Shown piece by piece: positions 1 to 9,931 of a stretch of 64,000 nt of DNA. The notes under the pieces are model-generated. The model was not told the DNA's origin. It worked only from the letters and a program-made list of their open reading frames with translations, and did not search any database. The position numbers and the translations under genes are program-made. Numbering within the stretch: the stretch's first letter is position 1; the number at the start of each line of letters is the position of its first letter. The stretch comes from Nitrosomonas sp. Nm132 (GTDB lineage: Bacteria; Pseudomonadota; Gammaproteobacteria; Burkholderiales; Nitrosomonadaceae): contig NZ_FNDH01000003.1 of assembly GCF_900100485.1 (NCBI RefSeq), forward strand, positions 95,918 through 159,917. The letters are read 5' to 3'.

Positions 1-1051
1 TGATTCCTTCAAAACGACACAAGGCATGAAAGGCTGACAGAGCTTCATCATCCGTTATTGCCACATATTCGGCCCGACCACAATCTTTGAGCCATGAATG
101 CTCAGGCCCCACACCAGGATAGTCCAGTCCGGCAGAAATAGAGTGCGTTTCGATAATCTGACCATTATCATCCTGAATCAGGTAAGTACGGTTACCATGC
201 AAGACTCCCGGCCTGCCTGTCACCAAGGTGGCAGCATGTTGATGGGTATTGATTCCCTTACCCGCAGCTTCCACACCAATCATACGAACATTGTTATCCG
301 CTATGTAAGGATAAAATAAACCAATAGCATTTGACCCACCTCCTACACAGGCAATCAATGCATCGGGCTGGCGTCCATACTCCTCTTCCATTTGTACTCT
401 GGCTTCCCGTCCAATAACGGCTTGAAAATCCCGTACCATCATTGGATAGGGATGCGGACCGGCAACCGTTCCAATAATGTAATAGGTATTTTCAACGTTA
501 GTCACCCAATCTCGCATCGCTTCATTTAGTGCATCCTTAAGTGTACGAGAACCAGATTCAACTGGTATCACCGTAGCACCAAGCAACTTCATTCGATAAA
601 CATTAGTTGCCTGACGCTTCACATCTTCCGAACCCATATAAACGACGCATTCCATGCCATAGCGCGCAGCAACGGTCGCACTTGCAACACCGTGCTGGCC
701 CGCACCCGTTTCAGCAATCACTCGCGTTTTGCCCATGCGTTTTGCCAGTAATGCTTGCCCCACGGTATTGTTTATCTTATGAGCCCCTGTGTGATTCAGA
801 TCTTCTCGCTTAAGCAAGATCTGAGCACCACCAAGATGCGCTGACCAGCGCTTGGCATGATAAATTGGACTAGGTCGCCCGACGTAATGTTTGAGTTCAT
901 GATTAAATTCTGCCTGGAAATCGGCATCATCCCGAAAGTGCCGATACTGAGCAAGTAATTCATCAAGTGCTGCAATCAGTGTTTCTGCTACAAATGTTCC
1001 ACCATATGGGCCAAAATGCCCTTGCTTGTCAGGAAGATCATAAATCTTCAC
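1..1051 (-). CDS. trpB: Tryptophan synthase beta chain (3' end outside window)
   Basis: The beta subunit condenses indole with L-serine to tryptophan using pyridoxal phosphate. The visible 350 residues begin [19 protein letters not shown], a typical TrpB N-terminus, and contain the PLP-lysine motif [13 protein letters not shown] and the glycine-rich phosphate loop [10 protein letters not shown]. The start is a GTG at 1051, because the first residues match the family exactly and no in-frame ATG fits. The gene runs off the left edge, so the C-terminus is not seen. It overlaps the end of trpF by 14 bases, implying co-transcription and translational coupling; trpA would be expected just beyond the window. 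Identification is from family motifs and is secure. Confidence 0.96.
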   Translation of the reverse strand, partial: MKIYDLPDKQGHFGPYGGTFVAETLIAALDELLAQYRHFRDDADFQAEFNHELKHYVGRPSPIYHAKRWSAHLGGAQILLKREDLNHTGAHKINNTVGQALLAKRMGKTRVIAETGAGQHGVASATVAARYGMECVVYMGSEDVKRQATNVYRMKLLGATVIPVESGSRTLKDALNEAMRDWVTNVENTYYIIGTVAGPHPYPMMVRDFQAVIGREARVQMEEEYGRQPDALIACVGGGSNAIGLFYPYIADNNVRMIGVEAAGKGINTHQHAATLVTGRPGVLHGNRTYLIQDDNGQIIETHSISAGLDYPGVGPEHSWLKDCGRAEYVAITDDEALSAFHALCRFEGI

Positions 1052-1679
1052 AATTCTTGACTCCTTGCATAAAAGCAGAAATTTTGTTCACATCCTTAAT
1101 ACCCTTCGCGACTTCTACGCCACTGGATACATCCACGGCCCATGGCCGAACTTGTCTAATCGCATTTACCACATTATCAGGATTAAGCCCCCCTGAAAGC
1201 ACAAGTGGCAGAGGAAAATCTGATGGAATCAAATTCCAGTCAAATACCTGACCGGTACCACCTGGCATCCCTGCCGCATAGGTATCTAATAGTAATCCTT
1301 TGGCATTTTGGTAAAGCTTTCCGTATTGTAACAAATCCATCCCCTCCCTGACACGCAAAGCTTTAATATATGGCAACATAAATTGGTCACAAAATTCGGG
1401 TGATTCCTCTCCATGAAACTGCAGCAGATTCACGCCAGCTATGGTGGAAGTTTCTTCTACCCATTCTGGAGAAGGATCAACATGAACGCCCACCGCACTC
1501 ACAAAAGGTGGCAACCGCAATACTATCTCGCGTGCCTGAATGGGCGAAATAAAACGCGCACTCTGCGGCCAGAATACAAATCCAATTGCGTCCGCTCCAT
1601 GCTGTACTGCTACCAATGCATCTTCAACTCGGGTTATACCACAAACCTTGACACGAACCGATACAAAATTCTTCTCCAT
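1038..1679 (-). CDS. trpF: Phosphoribosylanthranilate isomerase
   Basis: TrpF carries out the Amadori rearrangement of N-(5-phosphoribosyl)anthranilate in tryptophan synthesis. The 213-residue protein has the normal length for a free-standing TIM-barrel TrpF. It starts with [16 protein letters not shown], whose Cys is the usual catalytic base. It then has [17 protein letters not shown] and the C-terminal phosphate-binding stretches [10 protein letters not shown] and VDVSSGVE, with the catalytic aspartate in LLLDTYAAG. It lies between truA (24 bases away) and trpB (overlapping), all on the minus strand. The order truA-trpF-trpB is common in beta- and gammaproteobacteria. Nothing unusual was seen. 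Confidence 0.96.
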   Translation of the reverse strand: MEKNFVSVRVKVCGITRVEDALVAVQHGADAIGFVFWPQSARFISPIQAREIVLRLPPFVSAVGVHVDPSPEWVEETSTIAGVNLLQFHGEESPEFCDQFMLPYIKALRVREGMDLLQYGKLYQNAKGLLLDTYAAGMPGGTGQVFDWNLIPSDFPLPLVLSGGLNPDNVVNAIRQVRPWAVDVSSGVEVAKGIKDVNKISAFMQGVKNCEDL

Positions 1680-1702
1680 CTTTTTTATATAATTACGTAA
1701 AT

Positions 1703-2542
1703 TTACCCGCTGAGTTTCCTGCTCTCCTCTATCTCCCCACCTGACCGATTGGCGCCCAGCATAATAGTCGCAAATGGAGATGGATTAAAAGTGGGCAAAT
1801 TCCATTTAGTATCATAAGTAATCCCTGCTAGATACAACCCGTGAGGAGAGAATGTCGGCGCAGCAAGTGTTCGATCATGACTTTGCAGTAACATCTGTAT
1901 CCATACAGGAGAATATTTACCTTGACCAATATAAACTAAGCTACCAACAATATTACGTACCATGTGATGCAAGAAGCCATTAGCACGAAATTCAAAAATG
2001 AAAAGGTGGTCATATTGCGCAATCTCTAGCATGGTTAAATTTCGTACCGGATTCCTCGCTTGACACTCGGCTGTGCGGAAGGCACTAAAATCATGCTCAC
2101 CCAACAACATGCCTGCTGCCTGTTGCATTTTTTCAAGATCCAATGGCTTATGAAACCACCCGACTTTTCTTTGATAGATCCCAGGACGGATGGGATGATT
2201 CAGCAAGCAATAAAGATAACGCCGCTCAATAGCACAAAAACGTGCATGAAACCCTTCACCAACTTCTGATGCCCACAATACGGCAATATCATCAGATAAT
2301 AGCGCATTAGTCCCTCGCACCCATGCGCTCAAAGGCCGTCGCACGGTCGTTTCAAAATGAATCACTTGGTACAATGCATGAACGCCCGCATCTGTCCGAC
2401 CTGCTGCAACGACTCCAACTCTATGACAAGCAATTTTGGATAATGCAGCCTCCAGCTCACTTTGAATCGAGATGCAGGCAGGTTGACTTTGCCAGCCATG
2501 ATACCGCTCTCCGTTATATTCTAGAATTAAGGCTATTCTCAC
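1703..2542 (-). CDS. truA: tRNA pseudouridine(38-40) synthase
   Basis: TruA isomerises uridines 38-40 in the anticodon stem-loop of many tRNAs. The protein of 279 residues opens with MRIALILEYNGERYHGWQSQ, and the catalytic aspartate sits in the motif AAGRTDAGVHA near residue 53. The later motif FRANGFLHHMVRNIVG is also characteristic. The start is a GTG at 2542, supported because the first codons align with the canonical TruA N-terminus. It is slightly longer than the usual 260-270 residues because of a polar C-terminal tail. It sits between fimV and trpF on the same strand, the arrangement known from other proteobacteria. Confidence 0.94.
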   Translation of the reverse strand: MRIALILEYNGERYHGWQSQPACISIQSELEAALSKIACHRVGVVAAGRTDAGVHALYQVIHFETTVRRPLSAWVRGTNALLSDDIAVLWASEVGEGFHARFCAIERRYLYCLLNHPIRPGIYQRKVGWFHKPLDLEKMQQAAGMLLGEHDFSAFRTAECQARNPVRNLTMLEIAQYDHLFIFEFRANGFLHHMVRNIVGSLVYIGQGKYSPVWIQMLLQSHDRTLAAPTFSPHGLYLAGITYDTKWNLPTFNPSPFATIMLGANRSGGEIEESRKLSG

Positions 2543-2616
2543 AAGAATATAACAACCAAAATGCTCATCTGTTTCCAGATATCGTAATCAGAGTGCTTTG
2601 AAATTTCAATAAATTA

Positions 2617-4986
2617 CTATTTTAGATTTTCCAACATTGATCTTGCGACAACTTGTTGCTCTTCATCTCCCTCATGGATAACTTCCTCCAGGATCTCTTT
2701 GGCGCCTTCCCTATCATCCATCTCAAGATAAGCCTTCGCCAGATTAATTTTTACAGCAATCTCATTCCAGGGCGTACCTTCATCTTTGGCATGGACGACA
2801 TCTTTATTTATCTTTTCAGGTTCGTCATCCAAGTCCAGTTTAATATCGGCAAAATTAAATTTAGTTAATTTTGCATCATCGCGTGGTGATAAAGATTCTA
2901 CCTCATCCATCGCTGTCACTGATCCGGAAGACGCTTTTAAAGCGCCTGGAAAATCTATACTGAATGGTATATTTCTCTCCTCTAAAGAAACCTCCTTATC
3001 CGTTTGATCAGCTTCAAGATTCAAAGCAAATTCATGACTGGATATAGGCTCCCCTTTTGTTACCAGTATTTCGGACTCATTCGTATCTTGAGCGCGGTTT
3101 GCCGGGACAATCGATAAATCATTGTCAATATTTGCCATATCAAATTTGATTTCATGATTTGGCCCAGTAGAAATATCTTCCACCTGGTCAAATTCAATTT
3201 TGGCATGATCATGATCCGAATCGGCATTTCGATCATTGACAAAATATCTTTCATTTATGTTTTTGCCAAAAAAGAACCTAGAAGAAGATTCGGATAGATT
3301 ACTTTTTGACTCTTCAGCACTCGATCTAGAATTTTCAAAAAATTTAGATACTGAATCTTTTTTCCCATCCTGCACATTATCCAAACCCTTCGCTGGCGCC
3401 GGTGTTAATTCTGCCATGCATGAGGCAGCCATATTGTCTTTCGTAACTGCTCCAGCATACTCAAAAGCATCATCCATATCGTCACTTCTCTCTCTTCTTC
3501 GGCGAAGAATGGATATACCCAGCCAACTCATGAGCAGAACCACAAGCAACCCTCCCACTAATTCCAAATTATCTGTAATAAAACCCATAATTTGATCAGG
3601 CAAAGCAATCTCTATCGCTTCGGAAGAAGTAGGTGGTTGAACTTGGTCCGCCGTCCGCTCTGGAATAACAGGCGGCGTCGGCATGATCTTCTCAGAGCGC
3701 TCAACATGATCTATTTCATGTATTGGCGCTGAATCTATTAAATCTCCGGAAGCTGCTTCAGCTGGCGGAAGCGGCGCTGACATTATCGCTGACTCCGCTT
3801 GCGCGACAGATTGCTCTGCCTGGATTTGAGCTTCCGTCATGCCTGTGCCCTTAATCTCGATCAGGCGCTGTAATCTTTCAATATTTTGTTCCAATAAAGT
3901 AACCCGTTCATTGGCCTCTTTCAGAGCACGATCTTTAGCGATGGTATCCTCCTCCATCATTTGTAGATAGTCTTGTGCAGCGTCGGCTTTTTCCCCATTA
4001 AGATTCCCAATAGCTTGAGCGCTTTCAAGCTGCTCACCTTTTGAAACGATCAATACTTCTTCAGGTGATTTATTTTTTACTGCAGGGCCTTCTTCCGCAA
4101 GAGCCGTGGATATCTTTCCTGCTGCAGATCGCCTCAATTCTGCCTTTGATGAGGAACCCATTGCCGCATCAGCCATTCTTTGTCGGTAAGCATGCCAGTC
4201 AGCAGCTTGCATCTTAATCTCACGATTTGCTTCTATTCGACCAATAGCAGAAATTTCATTTTGATCGGGAACACGCAGAACTACCCCGGCCTTCAGCAAA
4301 TTCATATTTTTTTCGAAAAAAGCATCTCGATTTGCTTGATAAAGCGCAACCAGCATTTGATTAAGATCAACTCCCCGGGGCGTAATTTGCTTAGCGATTT
4401 TAATCAACGTATCGCCTCGCGCAACAGGACCATAAGCACTCATTCCCTGCTTATATGAAGTCACCCCACTACCCACTGATCTCTGATCGGTACTACTTTG
4501 TGGTTGGATAGCTTCACTCGATGCTAGGGTCGTCTGGGGCAGATCAGGCGTTCGCTGGATTATCGGTTTAGCTGACGCGACTGTTTGTGTATCGGCTGGA
4601 TCAAGCAGAACGGTATACTCGCGCAATAAACGCCCCGATGACCAGCTTAGCTCTATCAGTAAATTTACGAATGGCTCATCGACTGTTTGCGGTGAAGTAA
4701 CTCTAATATAAGGTTGACCATTAACGCGCTTCTCCACCGAAACATTCAACGAGGCATGATAAGGCGCATAAGTCACGCCCGCCTGACGAAAAGCTTCAGG
4801 TGAGGCCACACGCGCCGTCAAAGACGGTATCTCATCTTCGACTACAGAAACGAGCTCTATCTCTGCTTTAAGCGGTTGTCCTAGAGACGAACCTAAAGTT
4901 AATTTCCCTAGCCCAGCTGCATAAGCCAGCCAAGGCAACATGAGCAAAATTATTAACCAACACGCTCTAAAATAAATCTTATTCAC
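2617..4986 (-). CDS. fimV: FimV/HubP family polar hub protein with LysM domain
   Basis: This 789-residue protein matches the FimV/HubP family, inner-membrane proteins that bind peptidoglycan and organise cell poles, type IV pili or chemotaxis machinery. Visible parts in order: a signal peptide (residues 1-23, ending near LAYA); the FimV N-terminal module starting GLGKLTLGSSLGQPLKAEIEL; a LysM-like segment around residues 182-242 (RGDTLIKIAKQI); an acidic alanine/glutamate-rich linker and a coiled coil near 340-380; one membrane segment near 465-490 followed by RRRRE; and a very acidic cytoplasmic region. It ends with a TPR-like helix pair (NLAKAYLEMDDREGAKEIL) typical of the FimV C-terminal domain. 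It lies between asd and truA, a conserved position for fimV. Repeat number and exact function in this organism cannot be told. Confidence 0.9.
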   Translation of the reverse strand: MNKIYFRACWLIILLMLPWLAYAAGLGKLTLGSSLGQPLKAEIELVSVVEDEIPSLTARVASPEAFRQAGVTYAPYHASLNVSVEKRVNGQPYIRVTSPQTVDEPFVNLLIELSWSSGRLLREYTVLLDPADTQTVASAKPIIQRTPDLPQTTLASSEAIQPQSSTDQRSVGSGVTSYKQGMSAYGPVARGDTLIKIAKQITPRGVDLNQMLVALYQANRDAFFEKNMNLLKAGVVLRVPDQNEISAIGRIEANREIKMQAADWHAYRQRMADAAMGSSSKAELRRSAAGKISTALAEEGPAVKNKSPEEVLIVSKGEQLESAQAIGNLNGEKADAAQDYLQMMEEDTIAKDRALKEANERVTLLEQNIERLQRLIEIKGTGMTEAQIQAEQSVAQAESAIMSAPLPPAEAASGDLIDSAPIHEIDHVERSEKIMPTPPVIPERTADQVQPPTSSEAIEIALPDQIMGFITDNLELVGGLLVVLLMSWLGISILRRRRERSDDMDDAFEYAGAVTKDNMAASCMAELTPAPAKGLDNVQDGKKDSVSKFFENSRSSAEESKSNLSESSSRFFFGKNINERYFVNDRNADSDHDHAKIEFDQVEDISTGPNHEIKFDMANIDNDLSIVPANRAQDTNESEILVTKGEPISSHEFALNLEADQTDKEVSLEERNIPFSIDFPGALKASSGSVTAMDEVESLSPRDDAKLTKFNFADIKLDLDDEPEKINKDVVHAKDEGTPWNEIAVKINLAKAYLEMDDREGAKEILEEVIHEGDEEQQVVARSMLENLK

Positions 4987-5147
4987 AGAGATATCCTCAC
5001 ATTTCTTGGAATAGGATGCATGCTACCACCGACTTTACTTACAAAAATAAGAATTATCCTGTATCACAGGCCAATCCAAGTAATTCCAATGATCAGGGAA
5101 GATAAAAAACAACATCTCTTCCCTTCATTTCTTGAGAAAGAATTATT

Positions 5148-6260
5148 TTAATTCTCGATCAGTATCCGTAGCATTCTACGTAACGGCTCTGCTGCTCCCC
5201 ACAGTAGCTGATCGCCCACTGTAAATGCGGAAAGATACTCACCACCCATATTAAGCTTACGCAATCGGCCAACATGAACATCCAGCTTGCCGTTAACAGC
5301 AACTGGCGTCAGTTCTTTTGTTGTCCTTTCCCGCTCATTAGGAATGACTCGCACCCAATCATTTGACTGAGCGATGATATCCTCGATTTCATCCAACGGA
5401 ATATCATGCTTAAGTTTGATCGTCAATGCTTGACTATGACAACGCATTGCACCAACCCGGACACAGATACCATCAACTGGCACAGGTTCATTGATATGCC
5501 CCAGGATTTTATTTGTCTCTGCCTGACCTTTCCACTCTTCACGACTCTGCCCATGAGCAACCTCCTTGTCAATCCAAGGAATCAAGCTTCCCGCCAGAGG
5601 TACGCCAAAATTCTCAATAGGAAATTTTTTGTCACGCAGTTTTTCTGCAACTTCACGGTCGATATCCAGAATATTTGAAGCTGGATCACTCAACAGATTC
5701 TCTGCCACACGGTGGGTTTCGCCCATTTGCTGAAGCAACTCCCGCATATTCTGGGCGCCTGCACCCGAGGCTGCTTGATAGGTCATCGCGCTCATCCATT
5801 CGACCATGTTTTTTTCGAATAAACCACCCACTGCCATCAGCATCAAGCTCACGGTACAGTTACCACCTATGTAATTCTTCACGCCATCATGCAAGGCTTG
5901 CTTGATAACAGGCATGTTGACGGGATCAAGAATGATGACAGCATCATCTTTCATTCTAAGTGTCGATGCAGCATCAATCCAATGACCTTTCCATCCAGAC
6001 TCGCGTAACCTACCAAAAATCTCATTGGTATAATCACCTCCCTGGCAGGATATGATGATATTCATCTTCTTGAGTTCTGCTATATCATATGCATCCTTAA
6101 GGGAGGGTGTTTCTTTACCGATATCTGGCCCCCTCCCACCTTTCTGGGAAGTTGTGAAAAAAACTGGTTCTACCAATGAGAAATCATCTTCTTCACGCAT
6201 GCGCTGCATAAGAACGGATCCCACCATACCACGCCAACCTACAAAACCTACTTGTTTCAT
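5148..6260 (-). CDS. asd: Aspartate-semialdehyde dehydrogenase
   Basis: Asd reduces aspartyl-4-phosphate to aspartate-4-semialdehyde with NADPH, the branch point for lysine/diaminopimelate, threonine and methionine. The 370-residue protein has the NADP-binding start [19 protein letters not shown], the catalytic cysteine at about residue 135 in [10 protein letters not shown], and the substrate motif near [12 protein letters not shown]. Length and motifs place it in the gammaproteobacterial-type Asd (E. coli-like, about 367 residues). It is the middle of the run leuB-asd-fimV. The partner kinase gene lysC lies at 37-38 kb in this window and is not adjacent. Nothing irregular was seen. Confidence 0.96.
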   Translation of the reverse strand: MKQVGFVGWRGMVGSVLMQRMREEDDFSLVEPVFFTTSQKGGRGPDIGKETPSLKDAYDIAELKKMNIIISCQGGDYTNEIFGRLRESGWKGHWIDAASTLRMKDDAVIILDPVNMPVIKQALHDGVKNYIGGNCTVSLMLMAVGGLFEKNMVEWMSAMTYQAASGAGAQNMRELLQQMGETHRVAENLLSDPASNILDIDREVAEKLRDKKFPIENFGVPLAGSLIPWIDKEVAHGQSREEWKGQAETNKILGHINEPVPVDGICVRVGAMRCHSQALTIKLKHDIPLDEIEDIIAQSNDWVRVIPNERERTTKELTPVAVNGKLDVHVGRLRKLNMGGEYLSAFTVGDQLLWGAAEPLRRMLRILIEN

Positions 6261-6437
6261 TTAGTTTTCTATAACCCTTACGCTGAATGATCTTGTCTAT
6301 TTAATCTTGGGTAGTTCTTGACTATTAATGCTGATCAACGAGATGAATTACAAGTTGTAAAAGCCTAAATCCAAATTAAAAATGGGCAGATAAATCTGTA
6401 ATCGCTTCCGTGACTTATTTGCCTACCTGTAGCATAT

Positions 6438-7499
6438 CTATAAATTTGCCAGTACAGCATCACCCATTTCTATCGTACCAACTTTTTTCATGCCAGGCTC
6501 GTAAATATCATTGGTACGAAAACCCTGCGCCAACACTTTTCTAACTGCGTTCTCAATCCGTAAAGCAACGTCTTCCTGAGCAAAAGAGTAACGTAACATC
6601 ATCGCTACTGATAGTATCGTTGCTAACGGATTGGCTATGTCTTTCCCTGCAATATCCGGCGCAGATCCATGAATCGGCTCATACAATCCCTTATTTCGAT
6701 CATCTAACGATGCAGATGGCAGCATACCGATTGAGCCAGTCAGCATGGAAGCTTCATCGGATAAAATATCGCCAAACATGTTACCCGTCACGATTACATC
6801 AAACTGCCTGGGATCACGCACCAACTGCATTGCGGCATTATCGACCAGCATATGGGAAAGGTTTACATCCGGGTACACCGCAGCCGTTTCAGTAACCACA
6901 TCACGCCATAATTGGGTACACTCCAGCACATTCATTTTATCCACAGAGCATAGCCGACCTTTTCGTTTGCGTGCTGCTTGAAAAGCGACATGCGCAATTC
7001 GGCGTATCTCAGCCTCGCTATAAATCATGGTGTTAAAACCTACACGCTGACCATCTCGTTGCTCAATCCCTCTGGGTTGACCAAAATAAATATCACCTGT
7101 CAATTCACGGACAATCAGGATATCCAGCCCAGAGACAATTTCAGGTTTCAACGTCGAAGCACTGGCTAATTCAGGATATAAGATAGCTGGCCGTAGATTA
7201 GCAAATAGGTTAAGCTCCTTACGAATAGCAAGCAGCCCTTGTTCGGGACGTTTCTCACGAGGCAAGCTATCATATTTTGGGCCACCCACAGCGCCCAGCA
7301 GCACAGCATCTGCTTCGGTAGCAAGCCTACGGGTTACTTCCGGAAACGGCTCACCAGCGGCATCCACTGCGCACCCACCCAGTAAACCAGACTCGAGCTC
7401 AAGCTTTAGTCCATCACTTCTAAGCGCCATCAATACTCGCTCAGCTTGGGTAGTAATTTCCGGACCAATCCCGTCACCAGCCAAAACAGCAATTTTCAT
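6438..7499 (-). CDS. leuB: 3-isopropylmalate dehydrogenase
   Basis: LeuB oxidatively decarboxylates 3-isopropylmalate with NAD+ in leucine synthesis. The 353-residue protein begins [16 protein letters not shown] and has the substrate-binding stretch [22 protein letters not shown]. The metal/substrate motif [20 protein letters not shown] and the NAD-binding segment [15 protein letters not shown] are also present. It follows leuD by 30 bases in the run leuC-entericidin-leuD-leuB, so it is probably in one transcript. The length is normal for bacterial LeuB. Confidence 0.97.
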   Translation of the reverse strand: MKIAVLAGDGIGPEITTQAERVLMALRSDGLKLELESGLLGGCAVDAAGEPFPEVTRRLATEADAVLLGAVGGPKYDSLPREKRPEQGLLAIRKELNLFANLRPAILYPELASASTLKPEIVSGLDILIVRELTGDIYFGQPRGIEQRDGQRVGFNTMIYSEAEIRRIAHVAFQAARKRKGRLCSVDKMNVLECTQLWRDVVTETAAVYPDVNLSHMLVDNAAMQLVRDPRQFDVIVTGNMFGDILSDEASMLTGSIGMLPSASLDDRNKGLYEPIHGSAPDIAGKDIANPLATILSVAMMLRYSFAQEDVALRIENAVRKVLAQGFRTNDIYEPGMKKVGTIEMGDAVLANL

Positions 7500-7529
7500 A
7501 TTATTCTTCTCCGAAACGGAAATTTCATC

Positions 7530-8168
7530 TCAGGCAAACAACCATGGCTGTTCTTTCCGTCGCTTTTCTTCAAACTGTTTAATTTCATCGGCATGCTGCA
7601 AGGTCAAACCGATCTCGTCCAATCCGTTGATTAGACAATATTTTCGGAATGGATCGATATCAAAATTGTAGGTTTCATTACCCGGCGTCGTCACCGTCTG
7701 GGTCGCCAAATCTACAAAGAGGCAATAGCTATTCGTAGCTACGACTTCATCAATCAGCTTATTCACGATGTTTGAATCAAGCACGATGGGTAATAAACCT
7801 ATCTTAAAACAGTTATTGAAAAAGATATCCGCAAAACTCGGCGCAATGATCACCTGGAAGCCATAATCCTGAAGTGCCCAGGGTGCATGCTCCCGACTTG
7901 ATCCACAACCGAAATTATCGCGTGTAATCAGAATTTGCGCACCCTGATAGCGAAGCTGATTAAGTATAAAATCAGGGTTGATTTTACGCTGCGATACGTC
8001 CATTCCCGGTTCGCCCCGATCAAGATAGCGCCATTCATCAAATAAATTCTGACCAAAACCAGAACGCTTGATCGACTTCAGGAATTGTTTGGGAATAATG
8101 GCATCCGTATCTACATTAGCACGGTCAAGTGGGACCGCCAGTCCTCTGCAATGTTCAAATTTCTTCAT
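7530..8168 (-). CDS. leuD: 3-isopropylmalate dehydratase small subunit
   Basis: LeuD is the swivelling small subunit of isopropylmalate isomerase, which together with LeuC converts 2- to 3-isopropylmalate. The 212-residue protein has the family motifs [20 protein letters not shown] near the N-terminus and [21 protein letters not shown] around residues 77-97. The latter holds the Ser/Arg residues that reach the LeuC iron-sulfur cluster. It is separated from leuC by a tiny entericidin-like gene, an arrangement seen in several betaproteobacteria. The ATG is 7 bases after the entericidin stop codon. Confidence 0.97.
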   Translation of the reverse strand: MKKFEHCRGLAVPLDRANVDTDAIIPKQFLKSIKRSGFGQNLFDEWRYLDRGEPGMDVSQRKINPDFILNQLRYQGAQILITRDNFGCGSSREHAPWALQDYGFQVIIAPSFADIFFNNCFKIGLLPIVLDSNIVNKLIDEVVATNSYCLFVDLATQTVTTPGNETYNFDIDPFRKYCLINGLDEIGLTLQHADEIKQFEEKRRKEQPWLFA

Positions 8169-8175
8169 CTTTTGT

Positions 8176-8304
8176 TTACTGAGCAGACCTCTCGATTACC
8201 TCGCCACCCCGCTGAATATCCTTACCAACCCCCTGCAGTGTATGACAACCAGACAACTGCAGAACAGTCATCAGCAATGCAATCGATACAGACAACACCC
8301 TCAT
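8176..8304 (-). CDS. Entericidin-like small lipoprotein
   Basis: This is a 42-residue protein between leuC and leuD. It begins with a hydrophobic signal ([19 protein letters not shown]) ending in a lipobox with cysteine at residue 20. The mature part [16 protein letters not shown] is the hallmark of the entericidin A/B family (GxGxDIxxGGExIExA). Entericidins are small outer-membrane lipoproteins, with the A and B forms proposed as antidote and toxin in E. coli. Here only one copy is seen, so a toxin-antitoxin role should not be assumed. A good ribosome site (AAGGAG) lies 6 bases upstream of the ATG. Its place inside the leu cluster suggests co-transcription with leuCD. Confidence 0.85.
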   Translation of the reverse strand: MRVLSVSIALLMTVLQLSGCHTLQGVGKDIQRGGEVIERSAQ

Positions 8305-8338
8305 TCATGTCTCCTTAAATAAAAAATAGAGCCTTTAA

Positions 8339-9751
8339 CTATTCATTCATTGTGCGAACATCGACGAAATGACCAGCCACTGCTGCTGCCGCTGCCATTG
8401 CGGGGCTGACCAAATGCGTTCTTCCCCCTGGTCCCTGTCTTCCCTCAAAATTACGATTCGATGTAGAAGCACAGCGCTCGCCAGGCATAAGTCTGTCATC
8501 GTTCATGGCCAAGCACATGGAACAGCCCGGTTCGCGCCATTCAAACCCTGCCTCCCGGAAAATTCTATCGATCCCCTCCTGCTCAGCTTGAGATTTTACC
8601 AAACCAGAACCCGGAACCACGAGCGCCAGCTTGATATTAGGAGCAATGTGCTTACCTTTCAATATCATTGCAGCTTCCCGCAGATCTTCTATTCGTGAAT
8701 TGGTACATGAGCCAATAAAAATCTTGTCAAGAAGAATTTCACGAACCGGCGTATTGGGTAAAAGCCCCATGTATTTCAAAGCATTCTCAGTATCGTGGCG
8801 CTTGATTGGATCAACTATCAAAGCAGGATCAGGCACGCGCCCTTCAATTGAAGTCACCATTTCAGGAGAGGTTCCCCACGTCACCTGAGGTTTAATTTGC
8901 TCTGCCTCCAGTTTTACTACACGATCGAATATCGCTCCTTCATCACTTTTCAAGGTGCGCCAATAGGAAGCTGCTTGTTCCAACATTGCACCCTTCGGTG
9001 CAAAAGGACGTCCTTTAATGTATTCAATCGTAGTTTCATCCACCGCGATCATACCTGCACGCGCACCAGCCTCAATGGCCATATTGCAAAGCGTCATTCT
9101 CCCTTCCATACTCAGCGCCCGTATAGCGCTACCTGCAAATTCAATCGCGTAACCTGTACCCCCTGCCGTACCGATCTCGCCAATAATCGCCAGCGCAATA
9201 TCTTTAGCCGTTACGCCATATCCCAACTTGCCTTCGACCAATATCTGCATCGACTTGGATTTTTTAGTCAACAGACACTGAGTAGCCAGCACGTGCTCTA
9301 CTTCGGAAGTCCCGATGCCAAAGGCAAGGCAACCAAAGGCACCATGGGTACTGGTATGTGAATCTCCACATACTACCGTCATTCCTGGTAACGTCGCACC
9401 CTGCTCCGGACCAATGACATGCACGATACCTTGCCGTTGATCGCTCATTCTGAACTCGGTAATACCTAATTCCTCGCAATTCTGATCCAGCGTTTCCACT
9501 TGCAGGCGCGATGTAGGATCTTTAATACCTCTGCTTCTGTCGGTCGTGGGCACATTGTGATCGGCTACAGCCAGAATCGAATTCACTCGCCAGGGTTTGC
9601 GCCTGGCCAATTTCAATCCCTCGAACGCCTGAGGGCTGGTTACTTCGTGCACCAGATGGCGATCAATATAAAGAATAACCATGCTGTCCGGTTTGTCTGA
9701 TTCCGCATGCACCACATGGCTTTCCCAAAGTTTGTCATATAAAGTCTTCAT
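8339..9751 (-). CDS. leuC: 3-isopropylmalate dehydratase large subunit
   Basis: LeuC is the aconitase-fold [4Fe-4S] subunit of isopropylmalate isomerase. The chosen start at 9751 gives 470 residues beginning [14 protein letters not shown], matching the family. The reading frame stays open 34 codons further upstream, but that extension ([14 protein letters not shown]...) has no family counterpart. Cluster ligands are visible in [16 protein letters not shown] and in the pair [12 protein letters not shown]. Other typical stretches are [14 protein letters not shown] and [18 protein letters not shown]. It is the first gene of the minus-strand leu run and diverges from acs across about 180 bases that should contain both promoters. 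Confidence 0.96.
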   Translation of the reverse strand: MKTLYDKLWESHVVHAESDKPDSMVILYIDRHLVHEVTSPQAFEGLKLARRKPWRVNSILAVADHNVPTTDRSRGIKDPTSRLQVETLDQNCEELGITEFRMSDQRQGIVHVIGPEQGATLPGMTVVCGDSHTSTHGAFGCLAFGIGTSEVEHVLATQCLLTKKSKSMQILVEGKLGYGVTAKDIALAIIGEIGTAGGTGYAIEFAGSAIRALSMEGRMTLCNMAIEAGARAGMIAVDETTIEYIKGRPFAPKGAMLEQAASYWRTLKSDEGAIFDRVVKLEAEQIKPQVTWGTSPEMVTSIEGRVPDPALIVDPIKRHDTENALKYMGLLPNTPVREILLDKIFIGSCTNSRIEDLREAAMILKGKHIAPNIKLALVVPGSGLVKSQAEQEGIDRIFREAGFEWREPGCSMCLAMNDDRLMPGERCASTSNRNFEGRQGPGGRTHLVSPAMAAAAAVAGHFVDVRTMNE

Positions 9752-9931
9752 CTTACGATATTCCAAAAGAACAAGTTCATTATCCCATAAAGCAGAATTA
9801 AGCAGTAGATTGTCATTCAAGCGTAATAAATATAGCCATATAGTTAAGAGCAACTTCCTTCAAGCTCCATGAATGGTACAATTTTCTTGTTCATCATTCG
9901 TCCCAAAAATAATGAAATAAAGGATTGCCTT

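Noticed and set aside
9752..9853. N-terminal extension of LeuC by 34 residues
   Set aside because: The extra residues have no family match. The internal ATG gives the standard LeuC start.
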